Shown here in pieces: positions 20,254-34,197 of a stretch of 64,000 bases of DNA; position 1 is the first letter of the stretch; every line of letters begins with the position of its first letter. The translations under genes were made by a program, and so were the position numbers. Origin of the DNA: Methylophilaceae bacterium 11. Lineage in GTDB: Bacteria > Pseudomonadota > Gammaproteobacteria > Burkholderiales > Methylophilaceae. Location of the stretch: positions 620,001 to 684,000 of the forward strand of contig JCKJ01000001.1 in NCBI GenBank assembly GCA_000525025.1, given 5' to 3'. The notes under the pieces are model-generated. The model was not told the origin of the DNA, made no database searches, and saw only the letters and a list, made by a program, of their open reading frames with translations.

Positions 20254-23200
20254 TTAGTCTTGCTGGTAAGTCACTGTTAACTTTGTATCTGTGGGGAATG
20301 TGTTGGCCAATTTGACTGAAATCGGCTGATGGCCATCGATCACTACATGCATGGTGCCGTTGCGCCAATGCCAGTCTATGGTATATGCACCTACTTTAAG
20401 TCGCTCTACATCCATGTCGTGCGACATCCAGTCTTCCGGAATACCACCGCCAATGACGAGTGTGTTTTTGTCGTGGCGGTGGTCAATATAACCCAGCATA
20501 TCCATTTGCAGTAACGCCATTTCGGCTGCAGTCCAATAGTGTGGGTTGACGCCTTTGGGCTTGACCCAGCCGCGCACATTTTGCCAGATCCCAAAGCTGT
20601 TTTCTTCGCCATCGCCTTCCCACCAGCTATAGAGATTGGGTGCACTTTGGTGTGCCCAGAACCATGTTAATGTGGACCAAGCGCGCTCTGGGTGCCCCAA
20701 GTATAGCCATTGGTGTGACTCGGCTAGCTGGAAATATGTCCAAAGTGGGCGTTGCTTGAGTTGCTGAGCAGTGTCGTGCTGCGTGAGCCAGCGCTGTTCC
20801 AGTAGCGATTGCAATTTTGGTTCAACACCGGTAGCAATCCAGCTTGGCCAAAGTGCGCTGATGTAGGTGCGTTCATTGTCAATGTGAGGAGGAATAAAGG
20901 CTTTATCCCAAGCTGATTTGAGTTGTTTGGCGAGCAGTTGCCAGTGTTTTGCATCTTCATGTTTACCTATACGCGTTGCCAGGTCTGCGGCCTCCATCAG
21001 TCCAAGATAGCTTACGGCATTCACAAACAACAGCGGACGGTGGTGATCCATAATGCCAATGATGAGTCCATCTTTGGCTGGTTCAGCAATCAGATGTTTA
21101 TATGGGTCTCCCAGAAGTTGGGGGACCACTTTACCTTTAAAGTCGGCATCAATCTTGGTGGTCGTCGTTAGCATGCGCTCAATCAGTTGTGCTTTGCGTT
21201 GCACATGCGGCCACAGCCACTGGTCATAACTGGCATCATTGAGCTGCGCGGCGACCTGATTCAGTGCCCATATTGCTAAACCTGGCGCATCTGCCTCTGC
21301 ACCAAACCCACCAAAAAAATCTGTTTCGGCAAACTCTTGCGCCAGCGCTTTTGCTTTCTTGAGTTGCCCGGCTTTGGTCAGTGCCACTAGTGTATATGTA
21401 CCATCGCGCTGCCAGGCCAGCGGGTAATTGGTCGGGTCACCGGGGCGGGTTTCGTTGTTCACCAGTCCCATCATCATATGGGCAATTTGTGCATTCAGGC
21501 TGTCAGAAAAACGCGCGTCAGGTAGATTGAGCTTGATATTTGCGCCAATGGCTTGCGTTGGCAATGTGTACGTTGCGAGTGATTTCAACGCTTGCATATT
21601 GACAATCGTTGGCTGGCTGGTATCCACTTGGATGCGTGCGAAAGCCCAGCCATCATCACTTTTGATGGCCGTACGTTGGTTGCGCCCATACCAGCTATCT
21701 ATGCCTTCGAGTCCTAATGTCACAAACTGCGGCTGGGGATTAAAAGTGACAGCCCAAGTATCATTAATAATCAGCTGTTGTTGCTCCCAGCGTATGCTAT
21801 GAATTGGACCGCCGGCCGGCCCTACGCTTCTAATTAGCATAGAGGCATCCAGCGTGCTAGGGTTGAAAAAATGCGTCTCATATTGCCAGGACTGATTTTC
21901 TTGAACACTGGCCGTGTTTTTGTAATAGGGTGTTTGCGTGGTGATAGCAGGCATGCCGGTGGCTGACCAATTGAACGATTGTTGTGTTTGCGACGAGGGC
22001 AATGTATCGCTGCTAGCCACTAAGGCATCCTGGGCATCATTTAGCCAAATCGATAAGCCAAAACTTCCGACTTTCGGGCTAAAGCTACCACCCGGCTCAA
22101 TATAAGATTTATCGCCTTCTGTGCTACCGGGAATAGCCAAGATGGCGTGGCTATTGTAGATAGACCATGGGTCGTTGGGACGCAGTTCTCGATGATTAAG
22201 AACATCCTGGCGCGGTGAGACAGCAATGTCACTGGCTTTTTTAAACTGCTGCCAATTGTTAATCATGGATAATGGAATAAGTGCCAACGTAAGCGTAATG
22301 GCGACTGGACGCAGATTGCCAGTAAAGCTAAATGCAGCTAGGCCAATGAGCAGCGGAAGAAAGTGGAGTGAGTATAAAAAGGTTTCTTCGCCATAAAGAA
22401 TATGCAGGCCAATTTGCCCTAGCAGGGTAAGCCCTAAGGTCAGTTTGTAAGCTTTGGGGATATTTGCAATCAAACAAGCACCAACGCCGAGCCCTAATAA
22501 TCCAGCCCAAAGTACGGTAGCAATTTTGCCCTGTAGCGTGGCAGAACCTAAGCTGGCCTCTTGAATAGAGACCATGGTCCAGTTAAATCCACCTTCACCA
22601 AATATATGCGTATTAGGGAGCGTCAAGATGTCTGGTGTGATCATACTGTGCGAGAAGATATTCACTAGCACCGCATAAATACGGTGAAAGTAGGGGTAGT
22701 ACATATAATTGGCTTCTTCGTCATCGCCAATAAAAAAGCCGGCTGCGGGGAAAATCTGCTTTTCAACAAGCCAAAGTACTGTCACCAGTGCAAGTGCGGC
22801 AATCGTCAGCATAATTGCTCTGCGCTTAGGTTGCGTGGTGAAGGTTGCAAGTAGCCCGGACATCCAGTTGGTAATGGTGACGCTCATGGTAAATGCACTC
22901 ATCCCAATATACGCTAGGGGTGATAGGCGGTGCTTGCTGGCTAGCATGGCTGCCATTAGTGCAGCCATGATACTGATTGAGCCCAGTGCGTAAGATTCTG
23001 GAGTTGGTAGCCAAAATAGCGTGGCGGCGCTGGACCACGCGAGCATGATGAGCAAAATAGCATCAATGCGACGACAGCCAAACACACACAGCAAGGCATA
23101 GAGCGTTAAACTCCACAACCCCGCAATGGCGGTGCTAACCAGCTGAATGGCCTCATAATCACTCAGGCCAAGTTTCATCAGAATATAGGTAGGCGGGTAG

Positions 23201-23466
23201 GTTTCAAATGAGAGTAACGGATGCACTTTTAATCGATTGTGTCCCCAGGCAAACCGATCAGTCATATTGTCGGTGATGCGTGGCATATCGCCTTGAAACC
23301 AAACATCTTCACCATCTAACAGTAGGTGTGTTTCATGTAGGTTGTATACATGAAAATAAAATAGGCAACTGAATATAAAAATCGCACAACAGATAGCAAA
23401 GTCTTTTCCGCTTACCAGCCGTTGTAGCCGTTTGCGTAGAGATATATTGTTATTGTTAGTTGGCAT
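20254..23466 (-). CDS. Polytopic membrane protein fused to a six-hairpin glycosidase-like domain
   Basis: A 1070-residue two-part protein. Residues 1 to about 425 hold 9-11 predicted membrane spans; an acidic first periplasmic loop (Asp51, Asp54, Asp60 in DGEDVWFQGD) recalls GT-C-fold glycosyltransferases. Residues about 430-630 look like a beta-rich linker domain. Residues about 640-1000 resemble an (alpha/alpha)6 glycosidase, with WQRD at 685-688 and HYWTAAEM at 976-983, motifs of GH15/GH63-like and related enzymes. The first module is clearly homologous to the neighbouring 420-residue protein. Possible roles are synthesis and trimming of a cell-surface glycan. The exact reaction is unknown, and both domain assignments are by eye. 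Confidence 0.65.
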   Translation of the reverse strand: MPTNNNNISLRKRLQRLVSGKDFAICCAIFIFSCLFYFHVYNLHETHLLLDGEDVWFQGDMPRITDNMTDRFAWGHNRLKVHPLLSFETYPPTYILMKLGLSDYEAIQLVSTAIAGLWSLTLYALLCVFGCRRIDAILLIMLAWSSAATLFWLPTPESYALGSISIMAALMAAMLASKHRLSPLAYIGMSAFTMSVTITNWMSGLLATFTTQPKRRAIMLTIAALALVTVLWLVEKQIFPAAGFFIGDDEEANYMYYPYFHRIYAVLVNIFSHSMITPDILTLPNTHIFGEGGFNWTMVSIQEASLGSATLQGKIATVLWAGLLGLGVGACLIANIPKAYKLTLGLTLLGQIGLHILYGEETFLYSLHFLPLLIGLAAFSFTGNLRPVAITLTLALIPLSMINNWQQFKKASDIAVSPRQDVLNHRELRPNDPWSIYNSHAILAIPGSTEGDKSYIEPGGSFSPKVGSFGLSIWLNDAQDALVASSDTLPSSQTQQSFNWSATGMPAITTQTPYYKNTASVQENQSWQYETHFFNPSTLDASMLIRSVGPAGGPIHSIRWEQQQLIINDTWAVTFNPQPQFVTLGLEGIDSWYGRNQRTAIKSDDGWAFARIQVDTSQPTIVNMQALKSLATYTLPTQAIGANIKLNLPDARFSDSLNAQIAHMMMGLVNNETRPGDPTNYPLAWQRDGTYTLVALTKAGQLKKAKALAQEFAETDFFGGFGAEADAPGLAIWALNQVAAQLNDASYDQWLWPHVQRKAQLIERMLTTTTKIDADFKGKVVPQLLGDPYKHLIAEPAKDGLIIGIMDHHRPLLFVNAVSYLGLMEAADLATRIGKHEDAKHWQLLAKQLKSAWDKAFIPPHIDNERTYISALWPSWIATGVEPKLQSLLEQRWLTQHDTAQQLKQRPLWTYFQLAESHQWLYLGHPERAWSTLTWFWAHQSAPNLYSWWEGDGEENSFGIWQNVRGWVKPKGVNPHYWTAAEMALLQMDMLGYIDHRHDKNTLVIGGGIPEDWMSHDMDVERLKVGAYTIDWHWRNGTMHVVIDGHQPISVKLANTFPTDTKLTVTYQQD

Positions 23467-23480
23467 TCGTTAGGGTGTGT

Positions 23481-24743
23481 TTAACTGGGAGAGGGGGTGC
23501 CTACACTGGGCTGATTATGATGATGCAAGGGTTTAAATGTGTCTGTGGCTTGGTAAAACTGGTTGAGGTTATTGCATAGCAATATCGGGATCAGTACCAG
23601 AGCAAACGTCATGGCAATCTTTCGATATTGCGTCAGTGTGGTCAATGCCGTCAGTACAATGAGCAATGGCAGGAAGTGCAGGGTGTACAAAAAGGTTTCT
23701 TCACCATAGATAGAATGCAACAAGAACTGGCACAGTAGTGTCAGCCCTAATGTGAGTTTAAACGCGTTGCTCAGTCTACATGTGAATAGAGACCACGCGC
23801 CTAGGCCCAACATGACACTCCATAGACTGGATGCAAGCGCACCTAATGTGCCAGATGAGCCAACTGCAGAGGATTGCATGCTTAGCATGGGCCAATTAAA
23901 TTGGTTGTATTGGGTAATATTGAGTGCGGGCGTAATGGTGGAGTGAAAGAAAAACGTATTCAACACCGCGCCTAAACGTGCCATGGTGGGGGCAAATAAA
24001 AATTTATGCTCTTCACTCTCGCCGATAAAAAATCCGCTGGTGGGAAAAATCAGCTTTTGTAGCCCCCATAGCAGGGTGACCGCTAGTAGCGCAATCACAG
24101 AAACTTTCACCGCCCGTTTGAATGGAAGCGAGGTAAACGTACTAAATACGCCAGCCATCCAGTTGGTCACAGTGACGCTAAACGTGAATGCGCTGACGAT
24201 GGCGTAAACACGATCGGGGACCTTTCTGTGCTGCGAGATGACGGTTAGCGTCAGTGCCAGCATGATACTGATGGAGCCTAGGGCATAGGTTTCCGATACA
24301 CTTAACCAAAATAAGGCAGCCGAGCTACTCATGCCCAGTAGCGAAAATACAAAGGCATCTGTTCTGATGCATCCCATCAGGCGCAACAAACGATATAAAC
24401 AGTATAACCACAGCGTAGCAATGCCAACGGTGACATACTTAATGGCTTTAGCATCGTCGGAGAAGATGTTTTTTAATACAAAGGTGGGTGGGTAGGTTTG
24501 CAGTGAATAAAGTGGGTGAACTTTTGCGCGGTAATGGCCAAATGCTAGGCGATTATTCATGTTGCCATACACGCGCCCAATATCGCCCTGAAACCAGACA
24601 TTGTCACCATATTGAGGCAGGTCCGTATCGTGCTGATCATATAAGTAACTGAAAGTAAAGAATAAGCAGAGCGTGGCCGCTAGCGCGAGCAATCGCTTTT
24701 GCCAGCGATTTTTTTCTAGCCAAGTATTTAAATCAACAGTCAT
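23481..24743 (-). CDS. Polytopic membrane protein, paralogue of the N-terminal module downstream
   Basis: A 420-residue integral membrane protein with about ten spans. Long stretches match the first module of the 1070-residue neighbour: VWFQGD, KVHPL, YALGSISIM, ITP, GEETFLY and LHFLPLL recur in the same order. A tandem duplication is therefore evident. No glycosidase domain follows; the protein ends soon after the last span. ATG 24743 is used, with a TTG one codon earlier at a slightly better distance from GGAG. The function is unknown, possibly a GT-C-like glycosyltransferase or glycan-handling protein. Confidence 0.65.
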   Translation of the reverse strand: MTVDLNTWLEKNRWQKRLLALAATLCLFFTFSYLYDQHDTDLPQYGDNVWFQGDIGRVYGNMNNRLAFGHYRAKVHPLYSLQTYPPTFVLKNIFSDDAKAIKYVTVGIATLWLYCLYRLLRLMGCIRTDAFVFSLLGMSSSAALFWLSVSETYALGSISIMLALTLTVISQHRKVPDRVYAIVSAFTFSVTVTNWMAGVFSTFTSLPFKRAVKVSVIALLAVTLLWGLQKLIFPTSGFFIGESEEHKFLFAPTMARLGAVLNTFFFHSTITPALNITQYNQFNWPMLSMQSSAVGSSGTLGALASSLWSVMLGLGAWSLFTCRLSNAFKLTLGLTLLCQFLLHSIYGEETFLYTLHFLPLLIVLTALTTLTQYRKIAMTFALVLIPILLCNNLNQFYQATDTFKPLHHHNQPSVGTPSPS

Positions 24744-24801
24744 CAAAGAAGAACACTCCTCATGAATGGTGCGTACACAGTGTTGTTACATGGCGTTATG
24801 C

Positions 24802-24830
24802 ACCATGGAAAATACGGTATTTTCCATGGT
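24802..24830. repeat. 29-bp perfect palindrome between adk and the membrane-protein pair
   Basis: ACCATGGAAAATAC (24802-24815) and GTATTTTCCATGGT (24817-24830) are exact reverse complements around a single G. It begins nine bases beyond the adk stop. No T-run follows on the minus strand, so it is not a standard terminator. Confidence 0.8.
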
Positions 24831-24838
24831 CGTCACGG

Positions 24839-25507
<669 letters not shown>

Positions 25508-25530
25508 TTACGATTGTTTACAAAGATACC

Positions 25531-25536
25531 ATTATA
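25531..25536 (-). promoter_or_regulatory. -10 box upstream of adk
   Basis: A perfect TATAAT on the minus strand ends at the rsmA stop codon, about 38 bases before the adk start. The -35 region lies inside rsmA and is weak. An AAGGA ribosome-binding site precedes the adk ATG. Confidence 0.4.
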
Positions 25537-26301
25537 TCAGGCAAGAAAATTTGCAATAGCCACAAATTGGGCTACGCTCAAATTTTCAGCGCGTAATTGT
25601 GAATCAATGTCCAGTTGTGCAAAGCCTGCATCGTCCAGCAATCCTTTCAGCGTATTGCGTAAGGTTTTTCTGCGCTGACCAAAGGCCGCCAATACCACTT
25701 TGGCAAATAATTGCGGGTCTTTTGCTACAAAAGGTACGGTTTGATAAGGCACGCAACGCACAAACGCAGACTCTACTTTCGGCGCGGGGTCAAATGCTTC
25801 CGGAGGCACCGTGATTAAATATTCCATTTGCAAATGGTATTGCAACATGACCGAAAGTCGGCCATATGCCGCGGTAGAGGGGGCAGCGACCATGCGCTCA
25901 ACCACTTCTTTTTGCAGCATAAAGTGCATATCAATAACACCCGTTACGTTATCTAGTAAGTGAAACAGAATTGGGCTGGAAATGTTATACGGTAAATTAC
26001 CTACTACCCGAATACGTTCGCCAATACTGCGGAAGTCGAATTTCAGTACATCGGAATGATGGATGTTCACTTTGTCGGCTGGATAGGTCTTCTGCATCCA
26101 TTGAATAATGTCGCGATCAATCTCCACCACATGCAGTTGCTGCAGTTGTTTCAGCAAGGGCTGCGTCAATGCGCCGAGTCCAGGCCCAATTTCCACCATC
26201 AAATCATTCACTTCAGGGTGAATTGCCTCTACTAGGCTATTGATAATGGCTTGGTCGGTCAGGAAGTTTTGGCCGAATCTTTTTTTAGCGAGATGTTTCA
26301 T
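25537..26301 (-). CDS. rsmA: 16S rRNA dimethyladenosine transferase RsmA (KsgA)
   Basis: A 254-residue methyltransferase that dimethylates A1518 and A1519 of 16S rRNA. SAM motif I is VEIGPGLGALT (from residue 36), and the catalytic NLPY is at 102-105. It overlaps the pdxA stop by four bases (ATGA), the usual pdxA-rsmA coupling. Confidence 0.97.
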   Translation of the reverse strand: MKHLAKKRFGQNFLTDQAIINSLVEAIHPEVNDLMVEIGPGLGALTQPLLKQLQQLHVVEIDRDIIQWMQKTYPADKVNIHHSDVLKFDFRSIGERIRVVGNLPYNISSPILFHLLDNVTGVIDMHFMLQKEVVERMVAAPSTAAYGRLSVMLQYHLQMEYLITVPPEAFDPAPKVESAFVRCVPYQTVPFVAKDPQLFAKVVLAAFGQRRKTLRNTLKGLLDDAGFAQLDIDSQLRAENLSVAQFVAIANFLA

Positions 26302-27284
26302 TGTGTGTGTTGTGCGATGTCGATGGCGAGTTGAATGGCTACGAGTAAGCTACCCACTTCTGCTTTGCCTGTGCCGGCAATATCGAGCGCCGTGCCGTGA
26401 TCGACCGAGGTGCGGATAATCGGTAAGCCCAAGGTCACGTTAACGCCCGCGCCGAAACTGGCATACTTCAATACTGCTAGTCCTTGGTCGTGGTACATGG
26501 CCAAGAATGCGTCAGCCTCTTCAATATTTTTTGGGGAGTACATCGTGTCTGCAGGTAACGGGCCAATCAGTTGCATGCCTTGTGCGCGCAAGCTGTTAAG
26601 CACGGGAGTAATCGTAGTAATTTCCTCGTTGCCCAAATAGCCGCCTTCGCCGGCATGTGGGTTTAATCCGGCCACAAAAATTTTGGGGGATGCAATGCCA
26701 AATCGTTGCTGTAAATCGTGATGCAGAATTTGAATCGTCTGCGTTAATGACTCAGTCGTAACAGCAGCGCTAACTTGTGTCAGGGGTAAGTGAATTGTAG
26801 CCAGCGCAACGCGCATGCCGCCACCTACCAGCATCATCACCACACGTTCCGTATGCGTATACTCTGCCAAAAATTCAGTATGCCCAGTAAACGCAATGCC
26901 TGCATCGTTGATAATACTTTTTTGTACGGGGGCAGTCACCATTGCATCGAAGCTATTTTCTAAACAACCATCCATCGCCACTTTGAGCGTATGCAATACA
27001 TAAGGACTATTATTTGCGTCGAGCTTGCCAGTCACAATGGGGGCTGCACTGGGTACATGCGATACACGCAATGTGCTGTTTCCGGAATGCTCAGGCTGTG
27101 ATGCAGAATAGGGATGAATCGTCAACGGTAAGTGGAGTTGCGCTGCACGCGCTAATAGCGCATCTGCATCTGCAATGACGGTAACCTGCGCACTTAGCGG
27201 GGTTTGTGCCAGCATGACACATAAGTCTAACCCAATACCTGCAGGCTCCCCAGCGGTAACGGCGATACGTGGTAGTGCGTTCAC
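26298..27284 (-). CDS. pdxA: 4-hydroxythreonine-4-phosphate dehydrogenase PdxA
   Basis: A 328-residue NAD-dependent metal enzyme of pyridoxal 5'-phosphate synthesis. TAGEPAGIG at the N-terminus, TGHTEFLAE and GLNPHAGEGG are diagnostic, the latter two carrying metal-binding histidines. It starts with GTG. It is part of lptD-surA-pdxA-rsmA. Confidence 0.97.
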   Translation of the reverse strand: MNALPRIAVTAGEPAGIGLDLCVMLAQTPLSAQVTVIADADALLARAAQLHLPLTIHPYSASQPEHSGNSTLRVSHVPSAAPIVTGKLDANNSPYVLHTLKVAMDGCLENSFDAMVTAPVQKSIINDAGIAFTGHTEFLAEYTHTERVVMMLVGGGMRVALATIHLPLTQVSAAVTTESLTQTIQILHHDLQQRFGIASPKIFVAGLNPHAGEGGYLGNEEITTITPVLNSLRAQGMQLIGPLPADTMYSPKNIEEADAFLAMYHDQGLAVLKYASFGAGVNVTLGLPIIRTSVDHGTALDIAGTGKAEVGSLLVAIQLAIDIAQHTQ

Positions 27285-27313
27285 AGGGCGCCTAAGTCGT
27301 GGTGGTGAATGCG

Positions 27314-28624
27314 TTAAAATTTATCTTCAAGACGCATCTCAACGTAGGCTTTATCACGCAGTTCGCGAATCCAGTCGTTGTAAGCTTCTTCTGCCTTGCG
27401 TGCGCGAATCTCTTGGCGTGCTTTTAAACGCGCCGCTTCTTTGGACATGTCTTGTTCGCGGCGCTCTAACACCTGGATAATGTGCCAGCCAAATGGCGTT
27501 AACACTGGCGGGCTGATTTCGCCTAAACCTAAGCTGTTCATTTCTTTTTCAAAGGCAGGTACGGTGTCGCCTGGGTTAACCCAGCCTAGATCGCCGCCAT
27601 TACTGGCGCTGCCGTCTTCTGAATACTGTCTGGCCATTTCTTCAAACTTTGTGCCGTTTTCAATACGTTCTTTAATGCCTTCGATCTTGCGCTTGGCTTC
27701 GCTCTCGGAAACCACTTCACTTTGTTTGAGCAAAATATGGCGTACATGGGTTTGGTTGACCACTAAACTTGAGGCACCGGTACGTCTATCATTGAGTTTG
27801 AGAATGTGAATGCCGCTTTGGCTACGGAAAGGTGGCGAGACGGCGCCAACGGCTAATGTCTTCACCGCCTCAAAAAAAGCGGGGGGTACCTGACTTGCAT
27901 TACGCCAACCAAGGCCGCCGCCATCCAATGCATTGGGCGCATCTGAGTAGGTGGCTGAGGCTTCGGAAAAGCTCATGCCGCCGTCAAGTGCTTTCAGCAT
28001 TTCTTCTGTTTTTGTACGCGCTTTTTGAATATCTTCGGGTGTGGCGTCTTCTGGTAAGCGGATTAGAATATGAGAGATATCAAAATCGTCTTGCTCGCCC
28101 GTGCGGCTGGCTTGCGTGGTTAAGTAGTTATCCACTTCGCCTTCGGAAATCGTTACGCGATTATCCACTTCACGTTCTCTGAGTCGAGAAAGGGTGATTT
28201 CACTACGAATGTCTTCACGGAATTTAATGAAGCTGACGCCGTCAGCCTGTAATACTTTTTTGAACTCGGCCAAGCTTAATTTATTTTGTTCGGCAATGCG
28301 CTCCAATGTTTTATCAAGCTGCCCATCGTCGACCTTGATACCGGTTTGCGCTGCCAGTTGTAATTGCAGGCTATCTACAATCAAACGTTCCAACACTTGT
28401 TTTTGCAATACGTCTTTTGCCGGAAGCTCGCCGCCACGCTTTTCGATTTGAGAGGTGATGCTTTTCATTCGATCAATCAACTCTTGCTCAGTGACGACCG
28501 ACTGGTCAACCACTGCGATGATGCGATCCATTTTTTCAATGTCAGCAGGTTTTGCAAATAACTGGTTATTTGCAATCATGCCAAAAAGTAAGCCAATAGC
28601 GGCAATAGAATGTGTTAATTTCAT
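27314..28624 (-). CDS. surA: Periplasmic chaperone/prolyl isomerase SurA
   Basis: A 436-residue periplasmic chaperone for outer-membrane proteins such as LptD. The signal peptide covers about residues 1-24. It has an N-terminal chaperone domain, then two parvulin domains (about 180-280 and 290-390), each with the GGDLGW/GGGLGW-type motif. It overlaps the lptD stop by four bases. Confidence 0.96.
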   Translation of the reverse strand: MKLTHSIAAIGLLFGMIANNQLFAKPADIEKMDRIIAVVDQSVVTEQELIDRMKSITSQIEKRGGELPAKDVLQKQVLERLIVDSLQLQLAAQTGIKVDDGQLDKTLERIAEQNKLSLAEFKKVLQADGVSFIKFREDIRSEITLSRLREREVDNRVTISEGEVDNYLTTQASRTGEQDDFDISHILIRLPEDATPEDIQKARTKTEEMLKALDGGMSFSEASATYSDAPNALDGGGLGWRNASQVPPAFFEAVKTLAVGAVSPPFRSQSGIHILKLNDRRTGASSLVVNQTHVRHILLKQSEVVSESEAKRKIEGIKERIENGTKFEEMARQYSEDGSASNGGDLGWVNPGDTVPAFEKEMNSLGLGEISPPVLTPFGWHIIQVLERREQDMSKEAARLKARQEIRARKAEEAYNDWIRELRDKAYVEMRLEDKF

Positions 28625-31008
28625 TGGTTGTAATTTTGCTGTCTGTAATTACTCGGAATCTCGCCGCTAGATAGATAGCCCGGAATATCCCGACGTAATA
28701 AATTGAGTGGATTGGAGCCGATGGACGCTAGCCCACCTAACTCAAGTTGAAAGAAAAACCCATAGTTGGCGTCCGCTGTGGCGGTTTCTACACGTTGCAC
28801 TACAGCACGCGCTTGCCAACAGCCAGCGTCATATTCTACCCCAGCCAAGCTCTCAATGGCATTTTTATCACGTATGGAGTAGTTGTAACGTCCAACGCCA
28901 TACCAGCCCTTGCCCAAGGGCCATTGACCAGAGACGTTAATTTGTTCCAGAAAGTTTTGTGTGTAGCGGTAACCCATGTTCAATAGTTTGCCTGGCTCCG
29001 GATTGTAGCGGGCGAGTAAATTAGATCGGGTCATACTTGAGGCATCCGGATCATATTGCCAGAATGCATCTAGATTCCACTTGCTGGAAAGCCTTGCCGT
29101 AAACCCGGCAATGATGTCCGATGTTTTGCGGTTTGTTGCGGTAACGCCCGGTAAATATACCTTTTGATCTTGGAAATAATAACGTTGACCAACCGTGGCA
29201 GAAATACGTTCAATGCCAGTATCGCTATCAATAAAGCGCGTGGTCATTGCAAGGCTCACTTGATTGGCATTGTTAACGCGATCGCTCCCCGTGAACTGGT
29301 TCTCAGTAAACATTGTCGTCAGGTTAAGGTCGGCCAGCGATGAGTCAAAAACGGGAATGCGGCTTTGGTCATCATAGGGGATATACACATAGTACAGTCT
29401 TGGCTCTATGGTCTGCGTATATTCTTTACCCAAAAAAGTGGACTCTTTATCAATGTATAAGCCGCTATCCAAGCTAAAAATCGGCAAAGTACGCGTGAGC
29501 GTGTTTTCACTCACGGTTTGCCCATTCACCGTAAAGTCGTTGTCGTTTAAATGATAGCTGGATGCATGTAACCCAAGTTTAGGTGTGATAAAACCGTAGC
29601 TACTGGTGAACGGTACATTGATGGACGGGTAAGCGACAATCCGATTGCCGGTGGCGGCTTTAGGCGCGTTATTGTTGCGGTCAAAATAAGTCCATTGGCT
29701 AAACAACTCGCCATTGGCGTATTGCCATTCTTTATTGCCAGACAGTGTCAGCTGTGGCAGACGCTCGTACGGAAACGATAAATCATCCAAGGTTTGGTAT
29801 TTTTGCGCCAAGGCGTTGAAGCTCCAGACATCATCCTGATAATCCACAAAGCCTTCTTGTGGTAAGTTCACCCGGCTGGTGCTGACGATGCGCGTCGACA
29901 TTTCAGAGAAGTATTGATCGTCAGATACTTTTTCAATGTTATAACCCGCTGACCACCCTCCGCCAAAAAGATGGCGATGCATGAAGTTGGCGTAGTAGCG
30001 GTTTTCGTTGCTCAGGCTATCTTTATTCAGATATTCCAAGCTATTAATACCGGAGTAGGACTCATCCAAATAGCGGAACTCGCCTTGCAGTTGTAGGCCG
30101 CGCTTACTTAAATAGCGCGTAGCAAGTGTGGCGTCCATGTCCGGACGGATATTCCAGTAGTAGGGTGTTAATACCTCAAAACCGCTGCGGGACGTGGTAC
30201 CAATCGTGGGTGCCAATAAGCCCGATTTACGCTGATTGTTAAATGAGAAGCTCAGCCAAGGCGTGTATAACAGCGGTACACCTTTAAATTCCACATATGC
30301 ATTTTTGGCCACACCGGATTGCGTGTAATCGTCTAGTTCTAAATCGTTGGCTTTAATATACCAATCATCCACCCCTGCTTCACAGGTGGTATAACGCGCA
30401 CCTTTTAAGCGTTTTTTGTCTTGCCCTTCAAACAGCACCAGCTTTGCATCGCCACGAGAGCCTTCCAAATTGCGGGTCAGCGTTGGCGTGTTGCTTAAAG
30501 CGTTGTTGTTATCTAGATAACGTTTTGGATCGCTAAAAATAACCGATTGATCATTCAGCAGTCTGGAGGAGTTGCTAGTGTTGTCTGGTTGCGGGCTTTT
30601 GTTAAAGGTAATGGAGGCATCGCGCATTTCGCCGATACTTTCACTCAAGCGCATCTTAAGTGCAGGCCCTGTGATGTTGCCATTGTCGATCTCAATTTTT
30701 ACATTGCCATTGACTTGCAACTCATCGTTTTGTACATCGTATTCAATTTGATCGCCATAGACTTTTTGATCGCCTCTGGTGATGACTGCATTGCCACTGG
30801 CACGCATTTTTCGGTCTAAATATAAATCCAGCTTATCGCCTTCAATTTCAATGGCGCCGGGTAACGCAACGGATTCTTGTGAATCTTCAGAAGTGGCAGG
30901 CGAGTCTGTGCTCGTTTCTGCCATAGAGACGCTGCTCATTGCCAGCGTCAGCATAGCAAGAATGAATAGCATTCCTTGATTGTGAAATTGAGATTGGTGT
31001 GTTAACAA
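28621..31008 (-). CDS. lptD: LPS-assembly outer-membrane protein LptD
   Basis: A roughly 795-residue outer-membrane barrel that inserts lipopolysaccharide with LptE. It has a signal peptide (ending SMA), an N-terminal OstA/jellyroll domain ([20 protein letters not shown]) and a C-terminal barrel. Cysteines in the [12 protein letters not shown] segment and near the C-terminus fit the known disulfides. The start is uncertain: TTG 31008 gives the longest frame, ATG 30972 begins nearer the signal peptide, and neither has a good ribosome-binding site. Confidence 0.93.
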   Translation of the reverse strand: MLTHQSQFHNQGMLFILAMLTLAMSSVSMAETSTDSPATSEDSQESVALPGAIEIEGDKLDLYLDRKMRASGNAVITRGDQKVYGDQIEYDVQNDELQVNGNVKIEIDNGNITGPALKMRLSESIGEMRDASITFNKSPQPDNTSNSSRLLNDQSVIFSDPKRYLDNNNALSNTPTLTRNLEGSRGDAKLVLFEGQDKKRLKGARYTTCEAGVDDWYIKANDLELDDYTQSGVAKNAYVEFKGVPLLYTPWLSFSFNNQRKSGLLAPTIGTTSRSGFEVLTPYYWNIRPDMDATLATRYLSKRGLQLQGEFRYLDESYSGINSLEYLNKDSLSNENRYYANFMHRHLFGGGWSAGYNIEKVSDDQYFSEMSTRIVSTSRVNLPQEGFVDYQDDVWSFNALAQKYQTLDDLSFPYERLPQLTLSGNKEWQYANGELFSQWTYFDRNNNAPKAATGNRIVAYPSINVPFTSSYGFITPKLGLHASSYHLNDNDFTVNGQTVSENTLTRTLPIFSLDSGLYIDKESTFLGKEYTQTIEPRLYYVYIPYDDQSRIPVFDSSLADLNLTTMFTENQFTGSDRVNNANQVSLAMTTRFIDSDTGIERISATVGQRYYFQDQKVYLPGVTATNRKTSDIIAGFTARLSSKWNLDAFWQYDPDASSMTRSNLLARYNPEPGKLLNMGYRYTQNFLEQINVSGQWPLGKGWYGVGRYNYSIRDKNAIESLAGVEYDAGCWQARAVVQRVETATADANYGFFFQLELGGLASIGSNPLNLLRRDIPGYLSSGEIPSNYRQQNYNQ

Positions 31009-31200
31009 AGCAGGATTTTTTAAATGACTGGTAATAAATAGTCGCGTTAATTTTTAAGAATAATACAGTGTATTTCGCATGAGTGATAAAATCGCATAAA
31101 ACCTCGTTTTAATCAATAAAAAATTCGTGTTTCAGCATAAGTCAGGCTACTCAAATACTAGTCGGCAATGCTGATGTGGCTTACTTAAATAGGGCAAAGT

Positions 31201-34193
<2,993 letters not shown>

Positions 34194-34197
<4 letters not shown>

